Positions 23,968-31,407 of a DNA stretch of 35,451 bases are shown piece after piece (positions within the stretch are counted from its first letter, which is position 1; each line of letters begins with the position of its first letter). Both the position numbers and the translations under genes were made by a program. The DNA comes from Candidatus Cloacimonadota bacterium. Lineage in GTDB: Bacteria > Cloacimonadota > Cloacimonadia > Cloacimonadales > JAQVBK01. The DNA is taken from assembly GCA_028690365.1 (NCBI GenBank), contig JAQVBK010000007.1:1-35451 (forward strand), in the 5' to 3' direction. The notes under the pieces were generated by a model, which was not told where the DNA came from, did not search any database, and saw only the letters and a program-made list of their open reading frames with translations.

Positions 23968-25309
23968 CTGTGTAATCCTTTCTCATTTCCAATGTTTCAA
24001 GAATATCTTCTTCAATGCTGTTCTTACAAATCATCAAGTAATAGAAGCATGTGTTACTTTGACCGATCCTGTGAATCCTTTTTTTACTCTGTTCAAATAG
24101 TTCACTTTTTTCAGTCAATGTGAAATAGATAACCTTGTTTGCTTTTTGAAGATTTAATCCCATTGCACCTGCTTGATATTGCACAAGTGTAATTGAATTT
24201 TCTTCTGTTTCATAATTGGAAAGATCTTTGGTTTGTCCATTTATTTCTGATACTGGTCTTTCAAATAATTCTGCAATTTTTTTCAATGTATGAAGTTCAT
24301 CATTGAAGTTATAAAATACAATCAACCTGTCATTGGTACTTGATACAATATCTTTGAAAGCTTCTAGTTTTTCTTTGTTGTACTGTCCACATAACATCCT
24401 GGAATATAACCTTTTTGTTAGTGTTGTATCACCGATCAGTTCAACTCTTGGTGTGACATCCTGACCATTGAAATCACTATCATCTTTAAATTCAACCAGG
24501 TTTTTTGTATCAATAGTAATGATTGAATTTCTTTGGAACTTTCTATAAGCTTTACTTGTGCTGATTTTAACTGGGATCATTATTTGTTCAGGAAGATCAA
24601 ACACTTCTTCTGACTTCATGAATACTGCACCATGATCACGCAACTTTTGTTTCAGCCTGTCCACATTTTTATATGGTTCATCTTTGTCAACAATTTTCAT
24701 TGGAAATCCACCAATATCAAGGGTTGTCCAATTCACATATTGTTTATTGTATAGATTGCTGCTGATGCTCCAACCAAGAAGGTGAATCTGTGATAATAAG
24801 TTTTCATACTTCCCTGATGTTGGTGTTCCTGATAAAAGGATCACGTTTTCAGGTTTCATTTGTAATATGAATTTTGACCGCTTCGCCTTCTCATTTTGGA
24901 TCAGGGAACTTTCATCCAACATCAATGTAAAATGCTCTAGTTGAAGGAAATATGACCTTCTGAATACCAAATCATAGTTGATTATTCCAACTATGTTTGC
25001 AACACACCCTGCCTTTTCCATTTCATCAACCTTTGTGATTACACGCATGAACATTTCAAATTCATCTTTATTTGTTAAGTTGTAAATAGTCCAAGAATGG
25101 TTCATTGCATAATACTCAATAAAGTGTTCCACCCAGTCATCAATTTTTGATTTTTGACATATTAGTAAGTTGACCTTATTTCCAAGTTGCATCATCTTTT
25201 CTGAACCAACAAATGTTTTTCCAAGACCCATGTCAAGGTAGTATGCAACATTTTTCAAATCCTTTGTTTGTTCAAGTGCTTGTTCCTGGTGTGGATAAAG
25301 TTGCATCAT
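23930..25309 (-). CDS. SNF2-family DEAD-like helicase
   Basis: A 459-residue helicase of compact phage type. Motif I DMGLGKT at about 26-32; motif II LDESS; motif III LLSGTPTSG; C-terminal motif V YQAGAMGLNLQKA; motif VI KKRIHRIGQ. It likely translocates on double-stranded DNA to aid replication or recombination. Start ATG after GAAGGTGG. It directly follows the NSG-repeat gene by 15 bases. Confidence 0.92.
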   Translation of the reverse strand: MMQLYPHQEQALEQTKDLKNVAYYLDMGLGKTFVGSEKMMQLGNKVNLLICQKSKIDDWVEHFIEYYAMNHSWTIYNLTNKDEFEMFMRVITKVDEMEKAGCVANIVGIINYDLVFRRSYFLQLEHFTLMLDESSLIQNEKAKRSKFILQMKPENVILLSGTPTSGKYENLLSQIHLLGWSISSNLYNKQYVNWTTLDIGGFPMKIVDKDEPYKNVDRLKQKLRDHGAVFMKSEEVFDLPEQIMIPVKISTSKAYRKFQRNSIITIDTKNLVEFKDDSDFNGQDVTPRVELIGDTTLTKRLYSRMLCGQYNKEKLEAFKDIVSSTNDRLIVFYNFNDELHTLKKIAELFERPVSEINGQTKDLSNYETEENSITLVQYQAGAMGLNLQKANKVIYFTLTEKSELFEQSKKRIHRIGQSNTCFYYLMICKNSIEEDILETLEMRKDYTDELFRVYEKEPS

Positions 25310-25323
25310 ATTACCACCACCTT

Positions 25324-26289
25324 CTATATTCTGATTCCTGTTATTTTAAAGAATTTATCAAGATCAAAATTTGGAATGCTTCTGACAATATTTTTGTTTC
25401 TTTCTGATAAACCATTCCACCATTCAGTGCAGCAATCTGTGTTATCACGAATCTTCAAATAACCGACAGTTGTTTCATGTTCTGTGTGTTCTGCTTTTTC
25501 AATATCAGTCATGTCATCAGTCCAAATCCAATCAGCAGGTCTGAAATCAATCTGATTCAAAAGGTATCTTGCATCTGAATTCTGCCACTGATCAAATGAC
25601 ATGTCTGTTTCTTGATCAAAGAATTTTAATTTCTGACTTTGTGTGTTGAAACATCCCATGGTTTGAGAAGATTTGTTCCAATCACCACTGTTCCAATTAC
25701 CACTGTTCCAATTACCACTGTTGCGATTACCACTGTTCCAATTACCACTGTTGCGATTACCACTGTTGCAATTACCACTGTTGCAATCACCACTGTTGCA
25801 ATTACCACTGTTCCAGTTACCACTGTTGCAATTACCACTGTTCCAATTACCACTGTTGCAATCACCACTGTTGCAATTACCACTGTTGCAATCACCACTG
25901 TTGCAATCACCACTGTTGCAATCACCACTGTTGCAATCACCACTGTTGCAATCACCACTGTTGCAAAGTCCAGTGCAGGCTTTTCCTATATTTACAATTG
26001 TCAAAACTTCCTGCCATGTAATTTCCCTGATTACCTGAATTATATTAGTGCAACATTTGTCACCTTCTTCTGAAACATCACCGATTGCAAGAATTTCTGC
26101 AACTTTATTACTTGGATCAAAACCATAATAGTTGAAACAATCTTTTGCTTCTTTACAGAAGTGAAACCCTTTATCGCATACACTTGGTACAATATTTTCT
26201 TCATAAACCTTACCTACTTCATATTGAAAACCCCTGCATGTCCAATCAGGATTAAAAACTTTAAACCCCTTCATAGCTTCCATTTGCAT
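25324..26289 (-). CDS. DUF7666-type protein with 19 Asn-Ser-Gly pentapeptide repeats
   Basis: About 321 residues. The first 100 (MKGFKVFNPDWTCRGFQY, then VCDKGFHFCKEAKDCFNYY) match a conserved phage N-terminal domain of unknown role. Next come 19 perfect pentads NSG(D/N)(C/W/R), then a C-terminal segment with FDQWQNSDARYLLNQIDFRPADW. The pentads probably form a beta-solenoid. C-type units cluster at the N-terminal side and W/R-type units at the C-terminal side. Of several near-adjacent in-frame ATGs, the one at 26289 is best spaced from AAAGG. A role in DNA mimicry or binding is possible but unproven. Confidence 0.75.
   Translation of the reverse strand: MQMEAMKGFKVFNPDWTCRGFQYEVGKVYEENIVPSVCDKGFHFCKEAKDCFNYYGFDPSNKVAEILAIGDVSEEGDKCCTNIIQVIREITWQEVLTIVNIGKACTGLCNSGDCNSGDCNSGDCNSGDCNSGDCNSGNCNSGDCNSGNWNSGNCNSGNWNSGNCNSGDCNSGNCNSGNRNSGNWNSGNRNSGNWNSGNWNSGDWNKSSQTMGCFNTQSQKLKFFDQETDMSFDQWQNSDARYLLNQIDFRPADWIWTDDMTDIEKAEHTEHETTVGYLKIRDNTDCCTEWWNGLSERNKNIVRSIPNFDLDKFFKITGIRI
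25678..25962. repeat. 15-bp tandem repeat array, 19 units
   Basis: Nineteen in-frame 15-bp units on the minus strand: AAC AGT GGT then GAT or AAT then TGC, TGG or CGC. The first three codons are identical in all units; variation is confined to the last two codons. The uniformity suggests recent expansion by slippage or recombination. Confidence 0.97.
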
Positions 26290-26374
26290 TTCCATCCTTT
26301 CATTGCTATAATGATATTAATATTATTTTCTAACTGCACCATTTGGAACTTGCACTTCCTTTGGTGCTTTTCTT

Positions 26375-26761
26375 TTACTTACCAACATAATCATAAAACC
26401 TTTGTGGATTTATATAATATGTCCATCTACTACTTAATTTGACCGCTGATCCAAATGGAAGCAAACCCCTTTGAAGTCCTACCCTGATAAACTGCTGTGA
26501 CTTACCCATAAGGCTTGCAGCCTTTTCAACTGGTACACTTTTTTCTTCACCTGCTTCATTGGTTTCAATCAACCCATTCATATATGCAGTTGAAACTTGA
26601 AGTGCTTCTGCAATCTTTTCAATTGCCTTTGTTTTTGGTTCGTTCTTTCCTGATATGTACTGACTTATTGATGACTTTCCAATGCCTGTTAAGGAACAAA
26701 GATCAGCTTGTGACATATTCTTTTCTTCCATTGCCTGTTTCAATCTTTCTGAAAAACTCAT
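26375..26761 (-). CDS. Cro/CI-type regulator with second DNA-binding-like domain
   Basis: A 128-residue protein. Residues 5-65 are a standard HTH_3 domain (LKQAMEEKNMSQADLCSLTG, then SISQYISGKNEPK). Residues 75-128 (VEKAASLMGKSQQFIRVGLQ, then RWTYYINPQRFYDYVGK) resemble a MerR/excisionase-like winged helix. It may be an early regulator or an excisionase-regulator fusion. The start ATG follows GAAAGGAAG. An operator-like palindrome lies about 110 bp upstream. Confidence 0.85.
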   Translation of the reverse strand: MSFSERLKQAMEEKNMSQADLCSLTGIGKSSISQYISGKNEPKTKAIEKIAEALQVSTAYMNGLIETNEAGEEKSVPVEKAASLMGKSQQFIRVGLQRGLLPFGSAVKLSSRWTYYINPQRFYDYVGK

Positions 26762-26872
26762 TTTTGCAATCTTCCTTTCTTCTTTTCATTTGGTTACAAC
26801 CCAACTTTATTAGTTATAAGATCCGACATTGAAGGTTTCACCAACCCACCTTCCAAGTGTTCGATTGATCAA

Positions 26873-26893
26873 AAGTGTCTTGAAAAGACACTT
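26873..26893. promoter_or_regulatory. Operator palindrome AAGTGTCTT-N3-AAGACACTT
   Basis: Perfect 9-bp arms with a 3-base spacer, between two regulator genes. Fifteen consecutive bases (AGTGTCTTTTCAAGA, minus strand) are identical to the operator inside the early promoter at 29064-29078. It is probably bound by the phage repressor or the small HTH protein. A weak terminator function is an alternative, since four T follow on the minus strand. Confidence 0.7.
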
Positions 26894-26898
26894 CCTAG

Positions 26899-27102
26899 TT
26901 AAAAAAAAATATCTGCTGCTTCATCATTAGAAAGACAGTATCTTTCCTTGATCTTTTGAATTTCACCTTGCGTAAACTCTGCACCTTTGGTTTCATTTAT
27001 CTTAGCAGATAGTCTTTGTGGTGTGCATCCAATTGCAGCCGCAAGGGTGGCATTGGTATCATCATGAAGTTTCATTTTTGACTTAAATCTTAGCTTATCC
27101 AT
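26899..27102 (-). CDS. Small Cro-like DNA-binding protein
   Basis: About 67 residues starting MDKLRFKSKMKLHDDTNATL; this ATG is well spaced from AAGGGAG, unlike the upstream one. LAAAIGCTPQRLSAKINETKG is a helix-turn-helix with the serine and arginine of phage XRE-type small regulators. The C-terminus is acidic (LSNDEAADIFF). It probably represses the lysogeny genes or its own promoter, and is followed by the operator palindrome. Confidence 0.7.
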   Translation of the reverse strand: MDKLRFKSKMKLHDDTNATLAAAIGCTPQRLSAKINETKGAEFTQGEIQKIKERYCLSNDEAADIFF

Positions 27103-27193
27103 TCTGATCTCCCTTCTTAATATTTTTTTCTGCTGCACTCTGCATTTTTAATCAGGACTTGTGACCTGCATTGGTTGCATTACAAGGGGATCT

Positions 27194-27373
27194 TTAAATC
27201 CCCATTTTGTTATTGTTGTAAGGTTTACGAATTACCAAGTTATATTTATCACCTTCATATGATTCAATAACCTTCATTCCTTTTGAACTTTCTAATCTGA
27301 TATATTGCTGTCTTTCTTCATCAGTGTCAAATTCAATAACCTGTTCAACGTGTGCCAATACTATTTTCTTCAT
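27194..27373 (-). CDS. Small hypothetical protein
   Basis: Fifty-nine residues, MKKIVLAHVEQVIEFDTDEE to RKPYNNNKMGI. The ATG at 27373 has AAAGGGG eleven bases upstream; a longer frame running into the preceding gene is a by-product. Two beta strands and a short helix are predicted. It lies between the PAPS-reductase-like and the Cro-like genes in the early operon. No family is recognised. Confidence 0.65.
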   Translation of the reverse strand: MKKIVLAHVEQVIEFDTDEERQQYIRLESSKGMKVIESYEGDKYNLVIRKPYNNNKMGI

Positions 27374-27401
27374 GCCACATCCCCTTTCATTTATTTTTAC
27401 A

Positions 27402-28724
27402 TCAGCATGGACCACCTTCTGCACCATGAAATGCACCTGATGGATACATCCATTTTCCTTTGACATAAATGTCATCAGTAGTAAATTCACCTGTTAAAAT
27501 ACTATGTAATGCTTTTTCATCACCATGGTATACACAAGACTTCGCACATCCAACAAAAGTGTCCAAATCCTTTTTGTTATCAATTGTGAATCCAAGTGTC
27601 TGTTCATCTTTTTTTAGTGCTTCATATTCAACTGGAAAAAGTTCTTTTATTCCTGCAAATAATGTTGGTGTGGAAAATATACACATTGAACATGAACACC
27701 GATTCCAACCAATTCTATAACATGGATGTGGATTCACATTGTGTCTTTTAAACACTTCCCAAACATCTTTTTCAGAATAATCAATAACTGGTCTCCATTG
27801 ATGAACTGTTCTATGTGCCTTTGCTTGTGCATTGGTTCTGTGAATTTCCATTTCGTTATATTTTGATCTTCCTACTGATTCACCACGTCTTTCACCTGAT
27901 ACAACCAAGATCTTTGTACTTGTCCTGGTCTTCTCCAGGTTAGAAGTGACACTGTCTTGTACTGCTGCTTTCAGGTTTCCACTGCACCATCTTCCTTGGT
28001 GTGTTCCACTTTTTGCAGGAAACTTGTGCCTTTTACCTAACTTTTCAAGTTCATCAAGACTGTCCAAATTTCTAATTACTGTATCTGCAACAACTATTTT
28101 GAGATAAGCACTGCACCATCTTTTTGATAAATCACCACTCTTTGCAGGAAACTTCATTCTATAACCATATTCTTTCAACTGTTCTTCCATTTCACATGCT
28201 GACTGCTCTTTCAATTCTTTACATTTCAAGTAATTGGACGAAAGTTTACATTGCTTGATTTCCCCAGTACCAGGTTCTATCCATTCAATCGGTTCTGATG
28301 CACCTAGTCTATATAGTTCACCAAAGAACCCATTTATTCTGTATGAAATTCTTAATGGAACACCTTCTGCTTCTGATAATGCTTTCACATAATTCTGTGT
28401 ACATGTCCAGTCCATTTTTCTTATCGGATGACCACCATCAATATCATGATGCCAAAATTCCATTTTTTCTTTTGGTACACCAAGTTCTAATAATTTGTAA
28501 TAGCAAGCTACACTATCTTTTCCACCTGATAATAAGATAACTACTAAATCATATTCTTCAAGTGGTAATAATTCAGGTAAAAATGTTTTTTTGAAATATT
28601 CTGTTTCATTTCTTCCCGGTACTCTTGGTTTTATCTTTTCACCTGATCCATAGATTTTCACATCTTCAATTCCATGAATTATTGGTGTATCTTTATTACA
28701 ATCTACATCCCTTATATAATCCAT
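27402..28724 (-). CDS. PAPS reductase-like PP-loop ATP pyrophosphatase
   Basis: A 440-residue protein, longer than classical CysH enzymes. The PP-loop SGGKDS is at residues 66-71. A Cys cluster RCSCSMCIF at 342-350, after HPCYRIGWN, could hold an iron-sulfur cluster. An internal duplication (KFPAKSG, RWCS and LK at 191-209 and 234-252) is notable, with 13 of 19 positions identical. Phage members of this family are proposed to act in sulfur metabolism or DNA phosphorothioation-like chemistry; no Dnd genes are nearby. It is the first gene after the early promoter and its long leader. The start has AAGGATG upstream. Confidence 0.85.
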   Translation of the reverse strand: MDYIRDVDCNKDTPIIHGIEDVKIYGSGEKIKPRVPGRNETEYFKKTFLPELLPLEEYDLVVILLSGGKDSVACYYKLLELGVPKEKMEFWHHDIDGGHPIRKMDWTCTQNYVKALSEAEGVPLRISYRINGFFGELYRLGASEPIEWIEPGTGEIKQCKLSSNYLKCKELKEQSACEMEEQLKEYGYRMKFPAKSGDLSKRWCSAYLKIVVADTVIRNLDSLDELEKLGKRHKFPAKSGTHQGRWCSGNLKAAVQDSVTSNLEKTRTSTKILVVSGERRGESVGRSKYNEMEIHRTNAQAKAHRTVHQWRPVIDYSEKDVWEVFKRHNVNPHPCYRIGWNRCSCSMCIFSTPTLFAGIKELFPVEYEALKKDEQTLGFTIDNKKDLDTFVGCAKSCVYHGDEKALHSILTGEFTTDDIYVKGKWMYPSGAFHGAEGGPC

Positions 28725-29049
28725 TTCAACATCCTTCCTGATTATTCATTGTGCAGTGGTTACAAAATGGGTACTGTGTCTTCTCGCTTAGCAACTGTTC
28801 AGGTCACAAGTTCCATAGCCGTTGGAGTGGTTTTGGCAACCCTAGGTTTTCGCTAACTACTCACCCTCTATGCTCCGTTTAACTCTTGTGCGTCTTTTCG
28901 TTACCTTTTGGTGTTCAGGTGTCTTACCAACCGCTCTGTCAGGTCTTCCCTGCTTAGTTTCCATTCTACTTGCGATTGAGCCCTAAATCCGAACCCCGTT
29001 TCCTGCTTTCCCATTTTCACTGCTTTTTTGTTTGTGTATTGTTAAGACT
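28725..29049 (-). ncRNA. Long G+C-rich leader, candidate structured RNA
   Basis: From the predicted early start (about 29049) to the first gene there are about 325 bases. G+C over 28801-28980 counts to 47%, against about 37% in a sample of the neighbouring coding sequence. A stem pairs CAATCGC (28979-28973) with GCGGTTG (28935-28929) and encloses a CAGG/CCTG hairpin; TTAGC (28857-28853) can pair with GCTAA (28793-28789). A 37-codon frame (29015-28902, MGKQETGF) is present but has no clear ribosome binding site. It may be an antitermination or regulatory leader. No known RNA family was identified. Confidence 0.45.
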
Positions 29050-29055
29050 CTTTCA

Positions 29056-29084
29056 GTATATCAGTGTCTTTTCAAGATGTCAAC
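29056..29084 (-). promoter_or_regulatory. Early leftward promoter with operator
   Basis: On the minus strand TTGACA (29084-29079), 17 bases, TATACT (29061-29056): a near-consensus sigma-A promoter. The spacer carries AGTGTCTT-TTC-AAGA, matching the operator at 26873-26893. Further half sites AAGACACT lie at 29103-29110 and 29154-29161, toward the repressor gene. Repressor binding would shut off the replication operon. Confidence 0.85.
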
Positions 29085-29189
29085 CCCTTTTTGAAAGTTT
29101 TTAAGACACTTGTGAATATTTTCTTTATGTTTTGTAAATAATATGTTATTATTAAGACACTAAATTATCTCAAAAAGGTGGTGTAAAAA

Positions 29190-29567
29190 ATGAACATGGG
29201 TGAAAGAATCAAACAACTAAGGATAGAAAAGGGCATGACACAAGAAGAATTGGGTCAAGTAATTGGAGTTCAAAAGTCAGCAATAAGAAAATATGAAAAA
29301 GGTGAAGTTGAAAACATCAAAAGATCTTCTATTAAGAAGCTTGCAGATTTATTTGATGTCAGTCCTACATTTATTATGGGATGGGAAGAAGAATATGATG
29401 AACTTGCACTTGCAAAAGAAGTGAAGTTGATTGAACAAATTCAAGAACAATATGGTAAGGATGCAGTAGAACTTTTGAACCAATTTAACAAATTGAATGC
29501 TCTTGGTAGGAACAAAGCAGTTGACATCATTGCTGACCTGACAGAAATCCAAAAATATTTTAATTGA
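29190..29567 (+). CDS. CI-like phage repressor
   Basis: A 125-residue protein. Residues 3-65 form an HTH_3 domain (IKQLRIEKGMTQEELGQVIG, then SAIRKYEKGEVENIKRSS). The rest (LLNQFNKLNALGRNKAVDII) is a helical dimerisation region. There is no S24 peptidase domain, so induction is unlikely to go through RecA self-cleavage. It is divergent from the early operon, with operator half sites in the shared region. Start ATG after AAAGGTGGTG. Confidence 0.85.
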   Translation: MNMGERIKQLRIEKGMTQEELGQVIGVQKSAIRKYEKGEVENIKRSSIKKLADLFDVSPTFIMGWEEEYDELALAKEVKLIEQIQEQYGKDAVELLNQFNKLNALGRNKAVDIIADLTEIQKYFN

Positions 29568-29582
29568 TATTTAGTTGAATTT

Positions 29583-29886
29583 GGTTCAAGATGGTATACA
29601 AAGTTCAAGATAAGTTCAAGATAAAATAATTCACCTTGAACTTCAAAATTTACTTACAACATCATTGTTTCACTCATACGGTTCAAGATGGTTCAAGATG
29701 CTTTTAAGTTCTTAATAGTAAGAGTATAATAATCATTGCATCATTTATGTTTTCTATAAAAATTAAACTATATAATATGGATCTTGAACCTTGAACCGTA
29801 AAATATTAAAAATCTCAAAATTTAGTTGATTTCACTGGGGTTGAAGCGGTTCAAGATCATTTGCAAAGTTCAAGATGAATTCAAGA
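29583..29886. repeat. Iteron region B: GTTCAAGAT repeats around an A+T-rich core
   Basis: The 335-bp gap (29568-29902) has no gene. (G/A)GTTCAAGAT occurs at 29583, 29602, 29613, 29680, 29690, 29848 and 29867; inverted copies are at 29634 and, as a tandem pair, at 29784-29797. The direct pair (29679-29700) and the inverted pair (29781-29798) converge on about 80 bp of A+T-rich DNA. The architecture repeats that of region A at 12210-12527. Several of the direct copies are spaced 10-11 bp, one helical turn. Confidence 0.8.
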
Positions 29887-29902
29887 AAGGGAAGGTATTT
29901 AT

Positions 29903-30352
29903 ATGTTTGGAAAGAAAAAAGAAGATATGAAGGTAATTGGTTGTACATTGATTGAAGGTCTTCCAGTGATAAAGGGATCTGATTTGATTCTAAAGCTAAC
30001 TGGTGATGGTGTATCTATAATAGTTACACCAACTAAACAAACATTTGAGATTAGTTTTTCAAAACTCACATCCGTTCAATATTACAACGAAACAGAAATG
30101 GAAAAAGTAATCAGTCAGTCAGCACCAGGAATGATCATTGGTGGTGCAGCATTTGGAATACTTGGTGCAATGGTTGGTGGAAGGATCAAGACCAAAGAGA
30201 AAAAAACTGTGACACATTTTGTTGTGATTGATTTTGAATCAGAAGGTTCAAAACAGATTGTAGTTCAATCAAATGATTTTTTTGGTGCAGGTCAGATTGC
30301 AGATCTATTCAGGAAGTTGAAACCTATCGAATTAGCAGCAATAGCTTTATAA
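29903..30352 (+). CDS. Unknown lysogeny-region protein with Gly-rich hydrophobic segment
   Basis: A 149-residue protein. Residues 10-70 look like a PH/GRAM-like beta domain (LILKLTGDGVSIIVTPTK, then EISFSKLTSVQYY). Residues about 73-93 (APGMIIGGAAFGILGAMVGG) are a glycine-rich hydrophobic segment. More beta strands follow. It lies between the repressor and the integrase on the plus strand, so it may be expressed in the lysogen; superinfection exclusion or a host-benefit trait are possibilities without direct evidence. Start ATG after AAAGGGAAGG. Confidence 0.65.
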   Translation: MFGKKKEDMKVIGCTLIEGLPVIKGSDLILKLTGDGVSIIVTPTKQTFEISFSKLTSVQYYNETEMEKVISQSAPGMIIGGAAFGILGAMVGGRIKTKEKKTVTHFVVIDFESEGSKQIVVQSNDFFGAGQIADLFRKLKPIELAAIAL

Positions 30353-30366
30353 AGGACTGATGATAA

Positions 30367-31407
30367 ATGAAAAATCCAAATGGATATGGGTGTGTTTTTA
30401 AACTGACTGGAAAAAGAAGAAAACCCTGGGGTGTTAGGGTGACAACTGGATGGGATGATAATGGAAAACAACTTTATAGAAATATAGGATATTATGTGGA
30501 ACAAGCGGATGCTCTGATCGCACTTGCTGAATTCAATAAAAATCCATATGGAATAGAAGTAAGTACAATTACATTTGATGAAGTATATACAAATTGGTCT
30601 GATAAAAAATATAAAAAAATATCAGATTCAAATGCCAATGGATACAAGGCATCATATAAATGTTGTGCTGATCTGTATACTATACCATTTGTGAATATTA
30701 GAACACCACATATGCAGGATATTGTTGATACCTGTGGTAAGAATTACCCAACCCTTAGAAAATTGAAGGTGCTGTTCAACCAGTTGTTTGAATATGCTAT
30801 GGAAAATGATATTGTTGTGAAAGATTATTCTGAATTTATAGATATCATTCAATACAAAGATAAAAACCCAAATAAGATTGATCGAGAACCATTTACAAAT
30901 GCAGAAGTTAAGAAATTATGGGATAGTGTTGATTCAAATGAATATGTGCAGATTGTCCTGATGCTTATTTATTCAGGGGTTAGAATTTCAGAATTACTTG
31001 ATTTGAAGAAAGAAGACATTTACCTGAAAGAAAGATATTTTGATGTTATTGACAGTAAGACACCTGATGGTATTAGAAAAGTACCAATTGCAGCAAAGGT
31101 CTTGAAATTTTATGAACATTGGATGACCAAAGACTGTGACTATCTTCTTTGTACACCTGACAACCAACACTTCATGTATAGAAACTATTTTGATTCTTAC
31201 TGGACAACACTATTGACTGAAATGAAAATGGAAACACACAAACCACACGATACAAGACACACCTGCACAACTATGCTTGCTGTTGCAAATGCAAATCAAA
31301 CGATCATAAAGCTTATCATTGGACATTCTGGTGCTATGTCATTAAATGAAAAAGTATATACACATTTCCCTATTAGTAAGTTAGTAGGAGCAATTGATTT
31401 GATCTAA
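30367..31407 (+). CDS. int: Tyrosine recombinase integrase
   Basis: A 346-residue integrase. Catalytic residues: Arg206 (YSGVRISELL), Lys231, His294 and Arg297 (HDTRHT), His320 (IGHSG) and Tyr331 (EKVYTHF). An N-terminal AP2-like arm-binding region (residues about 8-45, VFKLTGKRRKPWGVRVTTG) precedes a core-binding domain. It catalyses integration and, with a helper, excision. It ends 80 bp before a strong terminator, with a likely attP between the gene and the lysis module. Start ATG after AAAGGA. Confidence 0.95.
   Translation: MKNPNGYGCVFKLTGKRRKPWGVRVTTGWDDNGKQLYRNIGYYVEQADALIALAEFNKNPYGIEVSTITFDEVYTNWSDKKYKKISDSNANGYKASYKCCADLYTIPFVNIRTPHMQDIVDTCGKNYPTLRKLKVLFNQLFEYAMENDIVVKDYSEFIDIIQYKDKNPNKIDREPFTNAEVKKLWDSVDSNEYVQIVLMLIYSGVRISELLDLKKEDIYLKERYFDVIDSKTPDGIRKVPIAAKVLKFYEHWMTKDCDYLLCTPDNQHFMYRNYFDSYWTTLLTEMKMETHKPHDTRHTCTTMLAVANANQTIIKLIIGHSGAMSLNEKVYTHFPISKLVGAIDLI

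Noticed and set aside
25678-25962. The NSG-repeat array as a second DGR target
   Set aside because: It shares short words with the template repeat (TACCACTGTT), but its variation includes TGC, TGG and CGC codons, which are not template-adenine changes, and no 100-base alignment to the TR exists.
25678-25962. CRISPR array
   Set aside because: The units are 15 bp, contiguous and in frame with a protein; there are no spacers and no cas genes.
25639-26073. Long plus-strand frames of ITTVA/LLQLP repeats
   Set aside because: They are mirror frames of the 15-bp repeat in the real minus-strand gene, without a ribosome binding site.
28674-28856. Plus-strand 60-codon ORF in the early leader
   Set aside because: It runs opposite to the early promoter, has no ribosome binding site and overlaps the start of the PAPS-reductase-like gene.
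28960-29000. tRNA gene suggested by a GGTTCGGATTT T-arm-like sequence
   Set aside because: No acceptor stem or anticodon arm can be drawn around it.
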